Of a stretch of 64,000 nt of DNA, positions 8,855 to 17,073 are shown in pieces. A program made the translations under genes and the position numbers. Under the pieces are notes generated by a model, which saw only the letters and a program-made list of their open reading frames with translations, ran no database searches and was not told where the DNA came from. The stretch's first letter is position 1; the number at the start of each line of letters is the position of its first letter. Origin of the DNA: Gemmatimonadota bacterium (GTDB taxonomy: Bacteria > Gemmatimonadota > Gemmatimonadetes > Longimicrobiales > Gaopeijiaceae); the NCBI GenBank assembly GCA_022560615.1, contig JADFSR010000016.1, positions 26,028 through 90,027 of the forward strand. Reading direction: 5' to 3'.

Positions 8855-9361
8855 CTACTCCCCCGACTCCCCCGACTCCCTGCGCCAACTGCCAGAGGCG
8901 CCGCCCTCTTTGCTCACCAGACCAATCCCCCCGATCTGCATGCCCCGATCGACCGCTTTCACCATGTCGTAGACAGTGAGCAGGGCCACGCTGACCGCGG
9001 TCAGCGCCTCCATCTCGACGCCTGTCTGCCCCGCAACAGTCGCTTCGGCATACGCGACGATACCCGGCAGCCGCTCGTCGGGCTCGAGGCGAACCGTGAT
9101 GCTTGCCCCGGGCAGCTGGTGGCAGAGCGGGATCAGCTCCGCGGTCTTCTTGCCCGCGAGCACCCCCGCGAGCTCAGCCACCTGGGCGACGCTGCCTTTC
9201 GGGACGTCCCCCGCCACGATCCGTGCGAGTGTAGCCGCGTCCATGACGATATGTCCGGTCGCAGTCGCACGGCGGTCCGTCACCGCCTTCTGGGAAACGT
9301 CGACCATGCGCGCGCGGCCTTCTTCGTCCAGATGCGTCAGCCCCTCGCTGCCGTCGCTCAT
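8855..9361 (-). CDS. moaC: Cyclic pyranopterin monophosphate synthase
   Basis: Second step of molybdenum cofactor synthesis, forming cPMP from the MoaA product. It has 168 aa from ATG 9361. Family motifs: [20 protein letters not shown], the [15 protein letters not shown] segment, and [35 protein letters not shown]. The tail after [13 protein letters not shown] is a short serine/glutamate extension. The start overlaps the holB stop by 4 nt (ATGA), placing it at the end of the ftsE-ftsX-envC-holB-moaC operon. No other moa genes lie in the window. Confidence 0.95.
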   Translation of the reverse strand: MSDGSEGLTHLDEEGRARMVDVSQKAVTDRRATATGHIVMDAATLARIVAGDVPKGSVAQVAELAGVLAGKKTAELIPLCHQLPGASITVRLEPDERLPGIVAYAEATVAGQTGVEMEALTAVSVALLTVYDMVKAVDRGMQIGGIGLVSKEGGASGSWRRESGESGE

Positions 9362-10521
9362 GGAGTGAGCTCCAGGGGACGCCGGCGCTGCACCCGACAC
9401 TGAATACTCCGGATCAGGCCGCTGATCACCAGTTGCGGGTTCACGTTCCCACGAGCGAGCTCCCTCGCTTCCTCGACAGCGGAGATTGCGAGCGTCAGGT
9501 CGCTGGCGGCGATGCTGGAGCGGCTCACGATCTCCTCCAGGCGCGAGCGGGCGTCGTGGTTGAAGACGGCGTCGCCGGCACCAGATGCGACCGCGCCGAG
9601 ATCCCTGAGCCACTCTTCGACGAACGCAAAGAGGTCCATGAGCTTCCTTGCACCTGCGGGCGAGTACGAGAGCGCAGCCGAGTAGCCGGCGGCCGAACCT
9701 TCCGAGAGAGCCGCGTCCACGAGCAGGTAAGCTTTGCGCCTCAGGGCCTCTAGAGGGCCTTTCTCGTCTCCGTCAGGCAGGAAGCCTAGGGCACGTCCGA
9801 TCGCGCCCCGGGAGAGCGTAGCGGCCCAGGCCGCCACGTCCGGCTCCGCTGAAGCGCTGTCGATCAGAAACGCCTCGACCTCATCGGTGGTCGGAGGTGG
9901 GAGATGGAGTGGTACGGCCCGGGACCGGATCGTCGACAGGAGGCGGCCTGGCTCACTCGACGTCAGGATGAATCGGGACGCTCCGGGGGGTTCTTCGAGC
10001 AGCTTGAGCAGCGCGTTGGCGGCCTCCGGACTCGACTCCTGAGGGACGAGCAGCTCGGCATCCCCGACAATGAAAATCTGACCGTTCGCCATGGTCGGGC
10101 GCAGATACGCGCGGCTGCGGATGCTTTGCACCACACCGAGGTAGAGCCCTCGCAACTCGTCGTAGTAGCTCGAGCGAAGAGGCGCGGAGCGCCGCTCGGC
10201 CAGAGCCTTCACTCGGGCGTCCTCGAGGGCCCCGGCCAGACGCTCCCCACTCACGCCCTTGGGGCGGGCGAGCGGGAAGTACCAGTGCAGGTCGGGGTGT
10301 TCGATGCGGAGCGCCATACGGCAGCTTCGGCACGCCTGGCACGGCCCGTGCGCTGAGGGCGCCTCACACACGAGGAGTTGGGCCAGCCACAGCGCGACGC
10401 GCTGTTTGCCTACTCCCTTCGGTCCGTGAAGGAGCAGCGTGGACGGCAAGGAGTCCCGGGCGTGCGCCCGAGCGAGCACCTGAAGCACATCCTGGTGTCC
10501 AACGACTGGATGAAGCTTCAC
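9358..10521 (-). CDS. holB: DNA polymerase III delta-prime-like clamp-loader subunit
   Basis: AAA+ clamp-loader protein. I choose GTG 10521: it makes a GTGA overlap with the preceding stop and has GAGGGA at good spacing, giving 387 aa ([13 protein letters not shown]). An earlier GTG at 10545 is possible. Visible: P-loop [11 protein letters not shown], a four-cysteine zinc module ([16 protein letters not shown]), a sensor region with [20 protein letters not shown], and the [11 protein letters not shown] arginine-finger stretch. The C-terminal helical domain is present. Cotranscribed downstream of the envC-like gene, a mixed cell-division/replication operon. Confidence 0.9.
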   Translation of the reverse strand: MKLHPVVGHQDVLQVLARAHARDSLPSTLLLHGPKGVGKQRVALWLAQLLVCEAPSAHGPCQACRSCRMALRIEHPDLHWYFPLARPKGVSGERLAGALEDARVKALAERRSAPLRSSYYDELRGLYLGVVQSIRSRAYLRPTMANGQIFIVGDAELLVPQESSPEAANALLKLLEEPPGASRFILTSSEPGRLLSTIRSRAVPLHLPPPTTDEVEAFLIDSASAEPDVAAWAATLSRGAIGRALGFLPDGDEKGPLEALRRKAYLLVDAALSEGSAAGYSAALSYSPAGARKLMDLFAFVEEWLRDLGAVASGAGDAVFNHDARSRLEEIVSRSSIAASDLTLAISAVEEARELARGNVNPQLVISGLIRSIQCRVQRRRPLELTP

Positions 10522-11741
10522 TCGTTCCCTCGAGCAGTCAGCCACTTCAACGGATCCTGAGCGTGCGGAGGGCCACCGCTCACGGGCGCGCGGACCTGGA
10601 ACTCGATGTGCGGACCCTCGGGCGTATCGGTCCCGCCCACGGTCCCCACGACCTGCCCGATTGCGACGGTGCGCCCCTCAACCACCCCGATCTCTTCCAG
10701 ATACAGATACAGTGTGTAGAAGCCATTTCCATGGCTCAACACCACGGTCGGCCCGTACCCTTCGAAGGGACCCGCGAGCACGACGGTTCCGGACCGTACC
10801 GCCTTGACCGGGGTCCCCGGCGAAGCGGCGATCCCGATCCCGTTCCACCGCAGGACAGTCCCGTTCGGGCGTCGCTCACGGCCGAAGCGATAGATCAGAT
10901 CGCCGTCGAGTGGCCAGTCCAGTGAGCCTGCATCATCAGGCGAGAGTGAAGCATCCGCACTTGCCGATAGGGCGCGTGTTTCTATCTCGCGGCGTCGGAT
11001 CTCCAGATCGCCGATGAGTCGGGTCATGCGAACTTCATCGGCGTCGACCTGATCGAGCCGGCTCGCCGTGCGTCGCTCACGGCTGCGGAACTCGGTGAGG
11101 GCTGTCTGACGCTCGGACTCGACAGAGCGCAACTGGGCGACCTCTGAGAGCCGGTTTTGTCGGAGGCTCCCGAGCTCAGCCATGCGCTGCCGTAAGTCGT
11201 CATCGCGGTCCGCGAGCTCGTTCTCGATCGTTTCAATTCGGTTGACCAACGAGCGGTCGAACGATGCGATTCGCTGCAAGTAGCGGTACCTGTTGAGCAG
11301 ATCAGTGAAAGAAGACGCGCTCAGGAGAACCCCGACGGTGTGCAATGGCCCCATCTTGTAGATGTCTCGCAGGCGTCGGTTCAGCACGGCTTCTCTTTCC
11401 GCGAGCCGCTCGCGCGCCTGCACGAGCTCACGCGTAGTCTCCTGGATCGACTGGGTGACCGCGTCCGACTGAAACTGGATCTCTGCTACCACCGAGCGCG
11501 ACGCGGAGAGTCGACGCTCAACATTGACGAGATCTTCCGACGCGTCCCTCACCCGGTTCCGTACGTCGCCGATCTCGCCCTCGAGCCTCGCACGCTCGGC
11601 ACGGATCTGCTCGAGCCGGCGCTGGCTCTCGAGGATCTCGCGGCGTAGGTCGGTCTGCCCCGCGAGGCCCCCCGCCATGAATGCGAGGGCACCGACCGCA
11701 ACGAAACCGCCGAGGACGGTTCGAACGCAGCGCACGCTCAC
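10518..11741 (-). CDS. envC: EnvC-like murein hydrolase activator with degenerate LytM (M23) domain
   Basis: A 407-aa periplasmic protein. Start GTG 11741 overlaps the ftsX stop (GTGA) and follows GGGAGGT. A signal peptide (VLGGFVAVGALAFMAGGLAGQ) leads into a long coiled coil of about 220 residues (SQRRLEQIRAERARLEGEIG onward), then an M23-type domain. The expected zinc ligands are mostly gone: the HxGxD position reads RWNGIGIA, the YxHL position reads LYLYL, and HxH reads GPHIEF. This fits EnvC, which activates amidases under FtsEX control rather than cutting itself. Genes ftsX and ftsE lie directly upstream, supporting that role. The substrate amidase is not in the window. Confidence 0.88.
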   Translation of the reverse strand: MSVRCVRTVLGGFVAVGALAFMAGGLAGQTDLRREILESQRRLEQIRAERARLEGEIGDVRNRVRDASEDLVNVERRLSASRSVVAEIQFQSDAVTQSIQETTRELVQARERLAEREAVLNRRLRDIYKMGPLHTVGVLLSASSFTDLLNRYRYLQRIASFDRSLVNRIETIENELADRDDDLRQRMAELGSLRQNRLSEVAQLRSVESERQTALTEFRSRERRTASRLDQVDADEVRMTRLIGDLEIRRREIETRALSASADASLSPDDAGSLDWPLDGDLIYRFGRERRPNGTVLRWNGIGIAASPGTPVKAVRSGTVVLAGPFEGYGPTVVLSHGNGFYTLYLYLEEIGVVEGRTVAIGQVVGTVGGTDTPEGPHIEFQVRAPVSGGPPHAQDPLKWLTARGNE

Positions 11742-12595
11742 ACCTCCCGGAGGTGCCGGCCGATCGCGAGCGTACTCGCGATAGCGCCGAAGACCGCGCC
11801 CGTGGCGAGCCCCGCGAAGATCCACGTCGGTGGGATCCAGGCAACCTCGAATTGGAGGAAGGCGTGCGCGCCCCAGTACGTACCCCAGGTCATCAGCCAC
11901 GCGAGGCCACCACCGATGAGTCCTGCGATGGCACCCTCGAGCAGGAACGGTCCGCGGATGAAGCCGTTCGTGGCCCCGACGAGACGCATAACGTAGATCT
12001 CCTCCCGGCGGGCAAAGATCGCGATGCGCAGCGCGGTTCCGATGATGAGGGCGGCGACCAGGGCGAACGCCGAACCCAGCGCGACGGTGGTCGCGGCCGC
12101 GATGCGTCGCAGCGCGAAGAGCCGGTCCACCCACTCACGGCCGTACCGGGCGTCCTCCACGAACGGGTATCGCATGGCGGCCGTCGAGATCTTTTCCACC
12201 ACTTCCTGGCTGCGCTGCCCGGGGAGTAGCTCCACCTCCAGCGACTGGGGCAGCGGGTTGACATCGAGATCGCTGAACAGCTCGCGGAATTCCGGCAACT
12301 CCTCGCGGGCGCGCTCGAGAGCCTGTCTCTTCGAGATAAAGCGCACCGTTCGCACCTCGGGGATGTCACCCAACTCGGCCTGAGCGAGGTCGATCTCACT
12401 CTGCCTCGCGTCGTCGCGCAGATACACCGCGATCTGTACGCGATCCTCGATCGCGCTCAACGCGAGCTGGAGGTTGTAGGTCGCGAGTCCGAAGAGTCCG
12501 ACAACGAAGAGCGCGAGGCCGACCATGGCCGAGGCGAGGCCCGTGAGCACGGGGGCGCGCCGAAACGCCGAAAGTGCCTCTCGTAGCGCGTACAT
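11738..12595 (-). CDS. ftsX: Cell division ABC transporter permease FtsX
   Basis: A 285-aa inner-membrane protein from ATG 12595 (MYALREALSAFRRAPVL). One N-terminal TM (LTGLASAMVGLALFVVGLFG), a periplasmic loop of about 110 residues (VYLRDDARQSEIDLAQAEL to RYGREWVDRLFALRR), then three TMs (TVALGSAFALVAALIIGTAL, GPFLLEGAIAGLIGGGLAW, IFAGLATGAVFGAIASTLAI), the FtsX topology. The cytoplasmic coupling segment EEIYVMRLVGATNGFIRGPF is typical. It transmits FtsE ATPase state to the EnvC-like partner encoded immediately downstream. Confidence 0.95.
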   Translation of the reverse strand: MYALREALSAFRRAPVLTGLASAMVGLALFVVGLFGLATYNLQLALSAIEDRVQIAVYLRDDARQSEIDLAQAELGDIPEVRTVRFISKRQALERAREELPEFRELFSDLDVNPLPQSLEVELLPGQRSQEVVEKISTAAMRYPFVEDARYGREWVDRLFALRRIAAATTVALGSAFALVAALIIGTALRIAIFARREEIYVMRLVGATNGFIRGPFLLEGAIAGLIGGGLAWLMTWGTYWGAHAFLQFEVAWIPPTWIFAGLATGAVFGAIASTLAIGRHLREV

Positions 12596-12605
12596 GCGGC
12601 TGCCC

Positions 12606-13277
12606 CTAGGCGGCGGCCGAGTCGTAAACGAGCCGGCCGTTGTCCAGCTCGAGTACACGCGCACGCGGGTAGCGGCGCACGAGCTCCAGGTCGTGCGTCG
12701 CCATGAGCACTGCCATGCCGTTCGCGTTGACATCCCAGAAGAGGTCCATCACCCCGCGTGTCGCACGGTCGTCCAAGTTCCCCGTCGGCTCATCCGCGAG
12801 CAGTACGTACGGACTGTTGGCCAAAGCCCGCGCGATCGCGACGCGCTGCTGCTCTCCACCGGAGAGCTCGTTCACGAGCGCGCTGGCTTTCGGAGCGAGC
12901 CCGACCTGCGTCAGAAGTCGCTGTGCGCGAGGCACGATGTCCTTTCGTGGGGTTCCGGTCACCTCCAGCACGAACGAGATGTTCTCCAGAGCCGTACGAC
13001 CCGGAAGGAGCCGGAAGTCCTGGAAGACGAACCCGACGCGACGCCGGATCTTCCAGAGCGCTCGTCGGGTGATGCGGTCAGAGGAGTACCCGGTGACCCG
13101 TACTTCCCCGCTGGTGGGGCGATCGGCCATATGCGCCAGCCGCATCGTCGTGGACTTTCCCGACCCGGAGTGTCCGGTGAGGAACGCGAACTCGCCCTTT
13201 TTCACGTGGAGCGAGACGTCGTGAAGCGCAAAGCGACCCTTCGCATACTCTTTGCATACGTTCGTGAGCTTGATCAC
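12606..13277 (-). CDS. ftsE: Cell division ATP-binding protein FtsE
   Basis: A 223-aa ABC ATPase that pairs with FtsX. Walker [13 protein letters not shown]-loop [18 protein letters not shown], signature [15 protein letters not shown], Walker [14 protein letters not shown], and switch His in [11 protein letters not shown] are all intact. First gene of the ftsE-ftsX-envC-holB-moaC run; only 10 bp separate it from ftsX. It ends with a Tyr/Asp/Ala tail ([10 protein letters not shown]). Confidence 0.96.
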   Translation of the reverse strand: MIKLTNVCKEYAKGRFALHDVSLHVKKGEFAFLTGHSGSGKSTTMRLAHMADRPTSGEVRVTGYSSDRITRRALWKIRRRVGFVFQDFRLLPGRTALENISFVLEVTGTPRKDIVPRAQRLLTQVGLAPKASALVNELSGGEQQRVAIARALANSPYVLLADEPTGNLDDRATRGVMDLFWDVNANGMAVLMATHDLELVRRYPRARVLELDNGRLVYDSAAA

Positions 13278-13331
13278 CGGATCGTGGCTTCGAGAAGGCT
13301 GGCAGAGGAAGCGTAGTCCCGGGACGAAAGG

Positions 13332-14276
13332 TTAGACATCGGCAGAATCTGTGTCAAAGCGCGCGGACGCGAGTTGTTGCGCGAGGCGGAGTGCTTCACG
13401 CATGGACGATGGGTCCGCACGCCCCGTGCCCGCGATGTCGAAGGCGGTGCCGTGGTCCGGGGAAGTGCGGATGAAGGGGAGCCCGAGCGTCACGTTGACG
13501 CCGCTACCGAACGATACTGTCTTGAAGGCCGCCATTCCCACGTCATGATACGGAGCGATGATCGCGTCGAAGTGTCCGGCCAATGCTCGCTGAAAGACGG
13601 TGTCGGCGGGAAGCGGGCCGGAGAGGTCGACGCCGGCCGAGGCAGCGCGGCGGACGGCGGGCTCGAAGACTCGGGTTTCCTCGTCCCCGAATAGGCCCCC
13701 GTCGGATGCGTGGGGGTTGAGCGCGCACAGTGCGAGCCGGGGCTCGGCGATACCCCAGTCCCGCCGAAGCGCCGCGGAAAGCAGAAGCGCCTGCCCGGCC
13801 AGCAGGTCCTCTGTGACCAGCTTAGGCACGTCCCGCAGCGCGTGGTGCGTGGTGGCGAGCAGAACCCGAAGCGGCGGCCCGAGCCGGGTCCTTTCAGCGG
13901 CCATCAGCATGCCTACACGCCGGCACCCGGTGAGCTGCTGCAGCAGCTCGGTTTGTCCCGGAACGTCGCGCCCTGCGGCGCGCAGCGCCGGCTTGGAGAC
14001 CGGCGCCGTCACTATCGCCCGATACTCTCCCCCCATCGCTCGCTCGACCGCGCGTTGGATCGCGAGCGCCGAAACGCTCCCGGCGCTCTCCTCACTTCCG
14101 TCGAAGGTGCCTACGGACTCGAAGTCGCAACCCATGGGGAGTTGGGGCCGGAGCGTATCGCTTCCGAAGAAAGTGATCTCAACGTCTGGGGGCGCCTCTT
14201 CCGCAACCGCCTGGAAGGCCACTTCCGGCCCGATGCCCCGGGGATCTCCGAGTGTGACCGCGATGCGAGTGCGCAT
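13332..14276 (-). CDS. pdxA: 4-hydroxythreonine-4-phosphate dehydrogenase
   Basis: Oxidises 4-phosphohydroxy-L-threonine in pyridoxal phosphate synthesis (DXP-dependent route). It has 314 aa from ATG 14276 (MRTRIAVTLGDPRGIGPEVAF). Conserved PdxA features: GDPRGIGPEV, IVTAPVSKPALRAAG, the metal-site His in ATTHHALRDVPK, ALNPHASDGGLFGDEE, the IIAPYHDVGMAAFKT motif, and TSPDHGTAFDIAGTG. It lies 10 bp after the surA-like gene, the same surA-pdxA neighbourhood known from enterobacteria. Confidence 0.95.
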   Translation of the reverse strand: MRTRIAVTLGDPRGIGPEVAFQAVAEEAPPDVEITFFGSDTLRPQLPMGCDFESVGTFDGSEESAGSVSALAIQRAVERAMGGEYRAIVTAPVSKPALRAAGRDVPGQTELLQQLTGCRRVGMLMAAERTRLGPPLRVLLATTHHALRDVPKLVTEDLLAGQALLLSAALRRDWGIAEPRLALCALNPHASDGGLFGDEETRVFEPAVRRAASAGVDLSGPLPADTVFQRALAGHFDAIIAPYHDVGMAAFKTVSFGSGVNVTLGLPFIRTSPDHGTAFDIAGTGRADPSSMREALRLAQQLASARFDTDSADV

Positions 14277-14286
14277 CCCCTGCGCG

Positions 14287-15597
14287 CTAACGCCGGATGT
14301 CGATGTGCGTCTTGGCGCGTAAGTCTTCGATGATCCTCGCAACCTGCTTCTGTTGTCGCAGTCGATCCGCGAGCTGACTTCTGAGGTCCTCGAAAGTGTA
14401 CGCCCCGGCCTCTCGCACGTCGGTCACCTTGAGCACCGAAATCCGCTTGGTCCCTTGACCGGTATCGTACTCGATCGGACCGATTACGTCGCCGGCCGAC
14501 GCAGTAGCGATTGCCTCGTAGCCGGGTGGTAGAGACGTGATCTGATCGAAATCAATCGTCACCGAATCGGGAGCCTCGGGATCGGCGTACTGTGCGACCA
14601 ATGGATCGATGTCGCCGCCGCTCTGCAGCTGTGCGAGCACCTCCGCCGCAATGTCACGCATGCGCTGGAGGTCGGTCTCGGTCACTTGTGGAATGAGCAG
14701 GATGTGGCGAGCTCTTCGCTCGCCCGCCCGGGACCGCTCGACCTTGATGATATGGAGTCCATACTGCGTTTCGACGATACCGCTCACCTGTCCGTCGAAT
14801 AGCGCGAACGCCGCCTCTTCGAATTCTTTGACCATGCCACCTCGCCGGAACCATCCGAGGTCGCCACCGTTCGCGGCCGTGCCGGGATCGTCAGAGTGCT
14901 CCGTGGCCAATTCGGCGAAGTCCGCTCCCTCTCGGATCTGGGTGAGCAGCCCTTCGAGCTGCGTCCGCGCGCTGTCGACCGAGGCGTCGGACGGCGTCGG
15001 CATCATCACCACTTGATCGAAGGTCACCGTCTTCGGGCGCTGGTCGAGCTGTCCCCTCGACGCCTGGAAAGCGGCGAGCAACTCGTCCTCCGTCAACTCG
15101 ATCGGCGGCGCGTTGCGAAGCCGCGACTGTATGAACATCTGCTGCACCTGCTCGACGCGAATGTCGCTGCGGCGCATGTCTCGGTATTCGGCGAGAGTGA
15201 GGCCCTGGCCGGCAAGTATTTGCTGGAGCGCAGACTGCCCCCCCACCTCCTGGATCACCCGGTTGACCTCCTCGCTCACGCGCTCCTCGATGAGATCGTC
15301 GTCCACGATGATGAGCGAGTCGCGTGCCGCCTCCTGAGAGATCAAAACGGTGCTCACGAGCTGGTCGAGCATTTCACTCATCAGCTTCTCGAGCTCGGGC
15401 CCGGGCTCCAGGTCCGAGAGGCCCTGCATCATCAGGACGCGCTGGACCGCCTCCATTACCTGGGTCTGGAGGACGACGGAGTCGCCGACAACCGCGACGA
15501 CGCGGTCTACGATGTCGTCGTTGGTCGAAGTCTGCGCTTCGGCGGGCCCTGGAAGGAGAGCCAGCCCCAGAAGGTAGGGAATCACTTTTTTCGGCAT
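14287..15597 (-). CDS. SurA-like periplasmic peptidyl-prolyl isomerase
   Basis: A 436-aa exported folding chaperone. Signal peptide: VIPYLLGLALLPGPAEAQ. The N-terminal SurA-type helical region (DIVDRVVAVVGDSVVLQTQV) is followed by a parvulin domain at about residues 180-290 (FAELATEHSDDPGTAANGGD, LGWFRRGGMVKEFEEAAF, IVETQYGLHIIKVERSRAG). A second, diverged parvulin-like region follows (VIGPIEYDTGQGTKRISVLK). It would help outer-membrane proteins cross the periplasm. Located between the lipoprotein isomerase gene and pdxA. I leave the symbol blank because two such genes are adjacent and orthology to surA is uncertain. Confidence 0.9.
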   Translation of the reverse strand: MPKKVIPYLLGLALLPGPAEAQTSTNDDIVDRVVAVVGDSVVLQTQVMEAVQRVLMMQGLSDLEPGPELEKLMSEMLDQLVSTVLISQEAARDSLIIVDDDLIEERVSEEVNRVIQEVGGQSALQQILAGQGLTLAEYRDMRRSDIRVEQVQQMFIQSRLRNAPPIELTEDELLAAFQASRGQLDQRPKTVTFDQVVMMPTPSDASVDSARTQLEGLLTQIREGADFAELATEHSDDPGTAANGGDLGWFRRGGMVKEFEEAAFALFDGQVSGIVETQYGLHIIKVERSRAGERRARHILLIPQVTETDLQRMRDIAAEVLAQLQSGGDIDPLVAQYADPEAPDSVTIDFDQITSLPPGYEAIATASAGDVIGPIEYDTGQGTKRISVLKVTDVREAGAYTFEDLRSQLADRLRQQKQVARIIEDLRAKTHIDIRR

Positions 15598-15621
15598 GGT
15601 CCGTCGTAAACCGATGTGGAC

Positions 15622-17037
15622 TTAGGGTTTCCTCGAGGTATCCGCAGCCTCTTCCAACAAGGATGGACTACGGTTCATTCGCAGTTGCGCGATCCGGAGG
15701 ATCGCCTCGCCCACGCCCCGGTCGAAGACCGCCGCGGACGAGCCTTCCCCGAGCTGGAATTCGATCCCTCCGAGCTGGATCATCTCGGTCGCACCTGTCA
15801 GCACTTTGCCTACGGCCTCCAGGACAGCGCGCGCAACGGCCCGTTCCAGCTCCTCTCCCGGCGCACGATCGGGCGATACCAACCCCAGCACCTCGGCGGC
15901 ACCGCGGAGTTGCGCCCGGGCGTCGTCGATCATCGAATCGACGCGCTCTGCCGGGACCCCGAACCCTGCCGCCTCCGCCTCCGCCGCGAGCACTTTGCGC
16001 TGGACCATGCCGCGCAGGAATCGGTCGAGCTGCTCCTCGTCCCCGGCGACGACTTGATCCCGGAATTCGGCCGTCTGGCTTTGCACCACGAGCTGGACCT
16101 CACCCACAGTGAGCTCTCCACCAGCATACTCGAAGACCGGGCGGCGTCGGGCTCGGCCACTCAGCCTAGTGCCCGGGTTGCGCGCGAGCTCTCGCAGCAC
16201 CGCGAGCGCCCCCTCCGCGGGCTCCGCCTCCGCGCGCGTTTCGACGTCGGCGATGTATGTGGATTCGGCTCGCAAGAACCGCTCCGTAAGGACTCGCTGA
16301 CGAAAGCCCGGAGCGATCTCGTCGAAGTTCTGGATGCGCCGTTGCTCGAGTCGGATGAGGTGAAGACCCTGCTGCGTCTCGACCAGACCGCTCAACTCGC
16401 CTGGTTCGAGCTCGAGTACGGCCTCCTCGAAGGGACGCAGCATGTCGCCGCGCCCGAAGAAGCCGAGGTCCCCACCGAAAGACGCCGAGCCTGGATCGTG
16501 GCTGAACTGCTCGGCGAGCGACTCGAACGCTTCGCCGCGCACGATCCGGTCACGGATACTCTGGAGCTCCCTGCGCACAGCGCCGCGTTCCGCGGCGGAT
16601 GCGTTGGACGGATATTGGAGTAGAATGTGGCGCGCCCGCATCTCGAGCGCAGGGTCCTCCGCAGCATACAGTTCCCGGAGCTCGTCATCGGGGATCACCG
16701 TGTCGATCTGGACGACCGAATCGCGGAGCTGGAAGATCATCATCTGATCCAACTGTTGGCGGACCAATGGCTCGAACTCGATGGAGCCCAGTGCCGTATC
16801 CAGCGACACTGCCGCCCCGAGTAGCGTGTACTGGATCCAAAGATCGGCGACTTGCTGGATGACGGTGACTTGGGCCGGAAGCCGCTCCTCGTTGACCATG
16901 AGCTCGGCGACGTCTTCAACCGTCAGTTCATAGTCTCCGACGCGGGCGACGAGGCCCTCGTTCGAGCCGGTGTTGCTGCAGCCGACTGCGCCCGACATGA
17001 GAAGGGCCGCGATACCGAGCGTCCAGCACATTTTCAT
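15622..17037 (-). CDS. Parvulin-type peptidyl-prolyl isomerase lipoprotein (PrsA-like)
   Basis: A 471-aa protein from ATG 17037 (MKMCWTLGIAALLMSGAVGC), with a lipobox Cys at residue 20. The N-terminal helical region (ARVGDYELTVEDVAELMV) precedes a complete parvulin domain: MRARHILLQYP, AEQFSHDPGSASFGGDLGFF, FEEAVLELEPGELSGLVETQ, GLHLIRLEQRRI. The C-terminal third is helical with another RQVVAGDEEQLDRFL-type segment. As a membrane-anchored partner of the soluble SurA-like protein encoded 24 bp downstream it probably works on exported proteins. Paired parvulin genes directly after mfd form one operon. Confidence 0.9.
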   Translation of the reverse strand: MKMCWTLGIAALLMSGAVGCSNTGSNEGLVARVGDYELTVEDVAELMVNEERLPAQVTVIQQVADLWIQYTLLGAAVSLDTALGSIEFEPLVRQQLDQMMIFQLRDSVVQIDTVIPDDELRELYAAEDPALEMRARHILLQYPSNASAAERGAVRRELQSIRDRIVRGEAFESLAEQFSHDPGSASFGGDLGFFGRGDMLRPFEEAVLELEPGELSGLVETQQGLHLIRLEQRRIQNFDEIAPGFRQRVLTERFLRAESTYIADVETRAEAEPAEGALAVLRELARNPGTRLSGRARRRPVFEYAGGELTVGEVQLVVQSQTAEFRDQVVAGDEEQLDRFLRGMVQRKVLAAEAEAAGFGVPAERVDSMIDDARAQLRGAAEVLGLVSPDRAPGEELERAVARAVLEAVGKVLTGATEMIQLGGIEFQLGEGSSAAVFDRGVGEAILRIAQLRMNRSPSLLEEAADTSRKP

Positions 17038-17073
17038 CGAATCGATTCTCCTAGCGTCCACGTTCCAACACAA

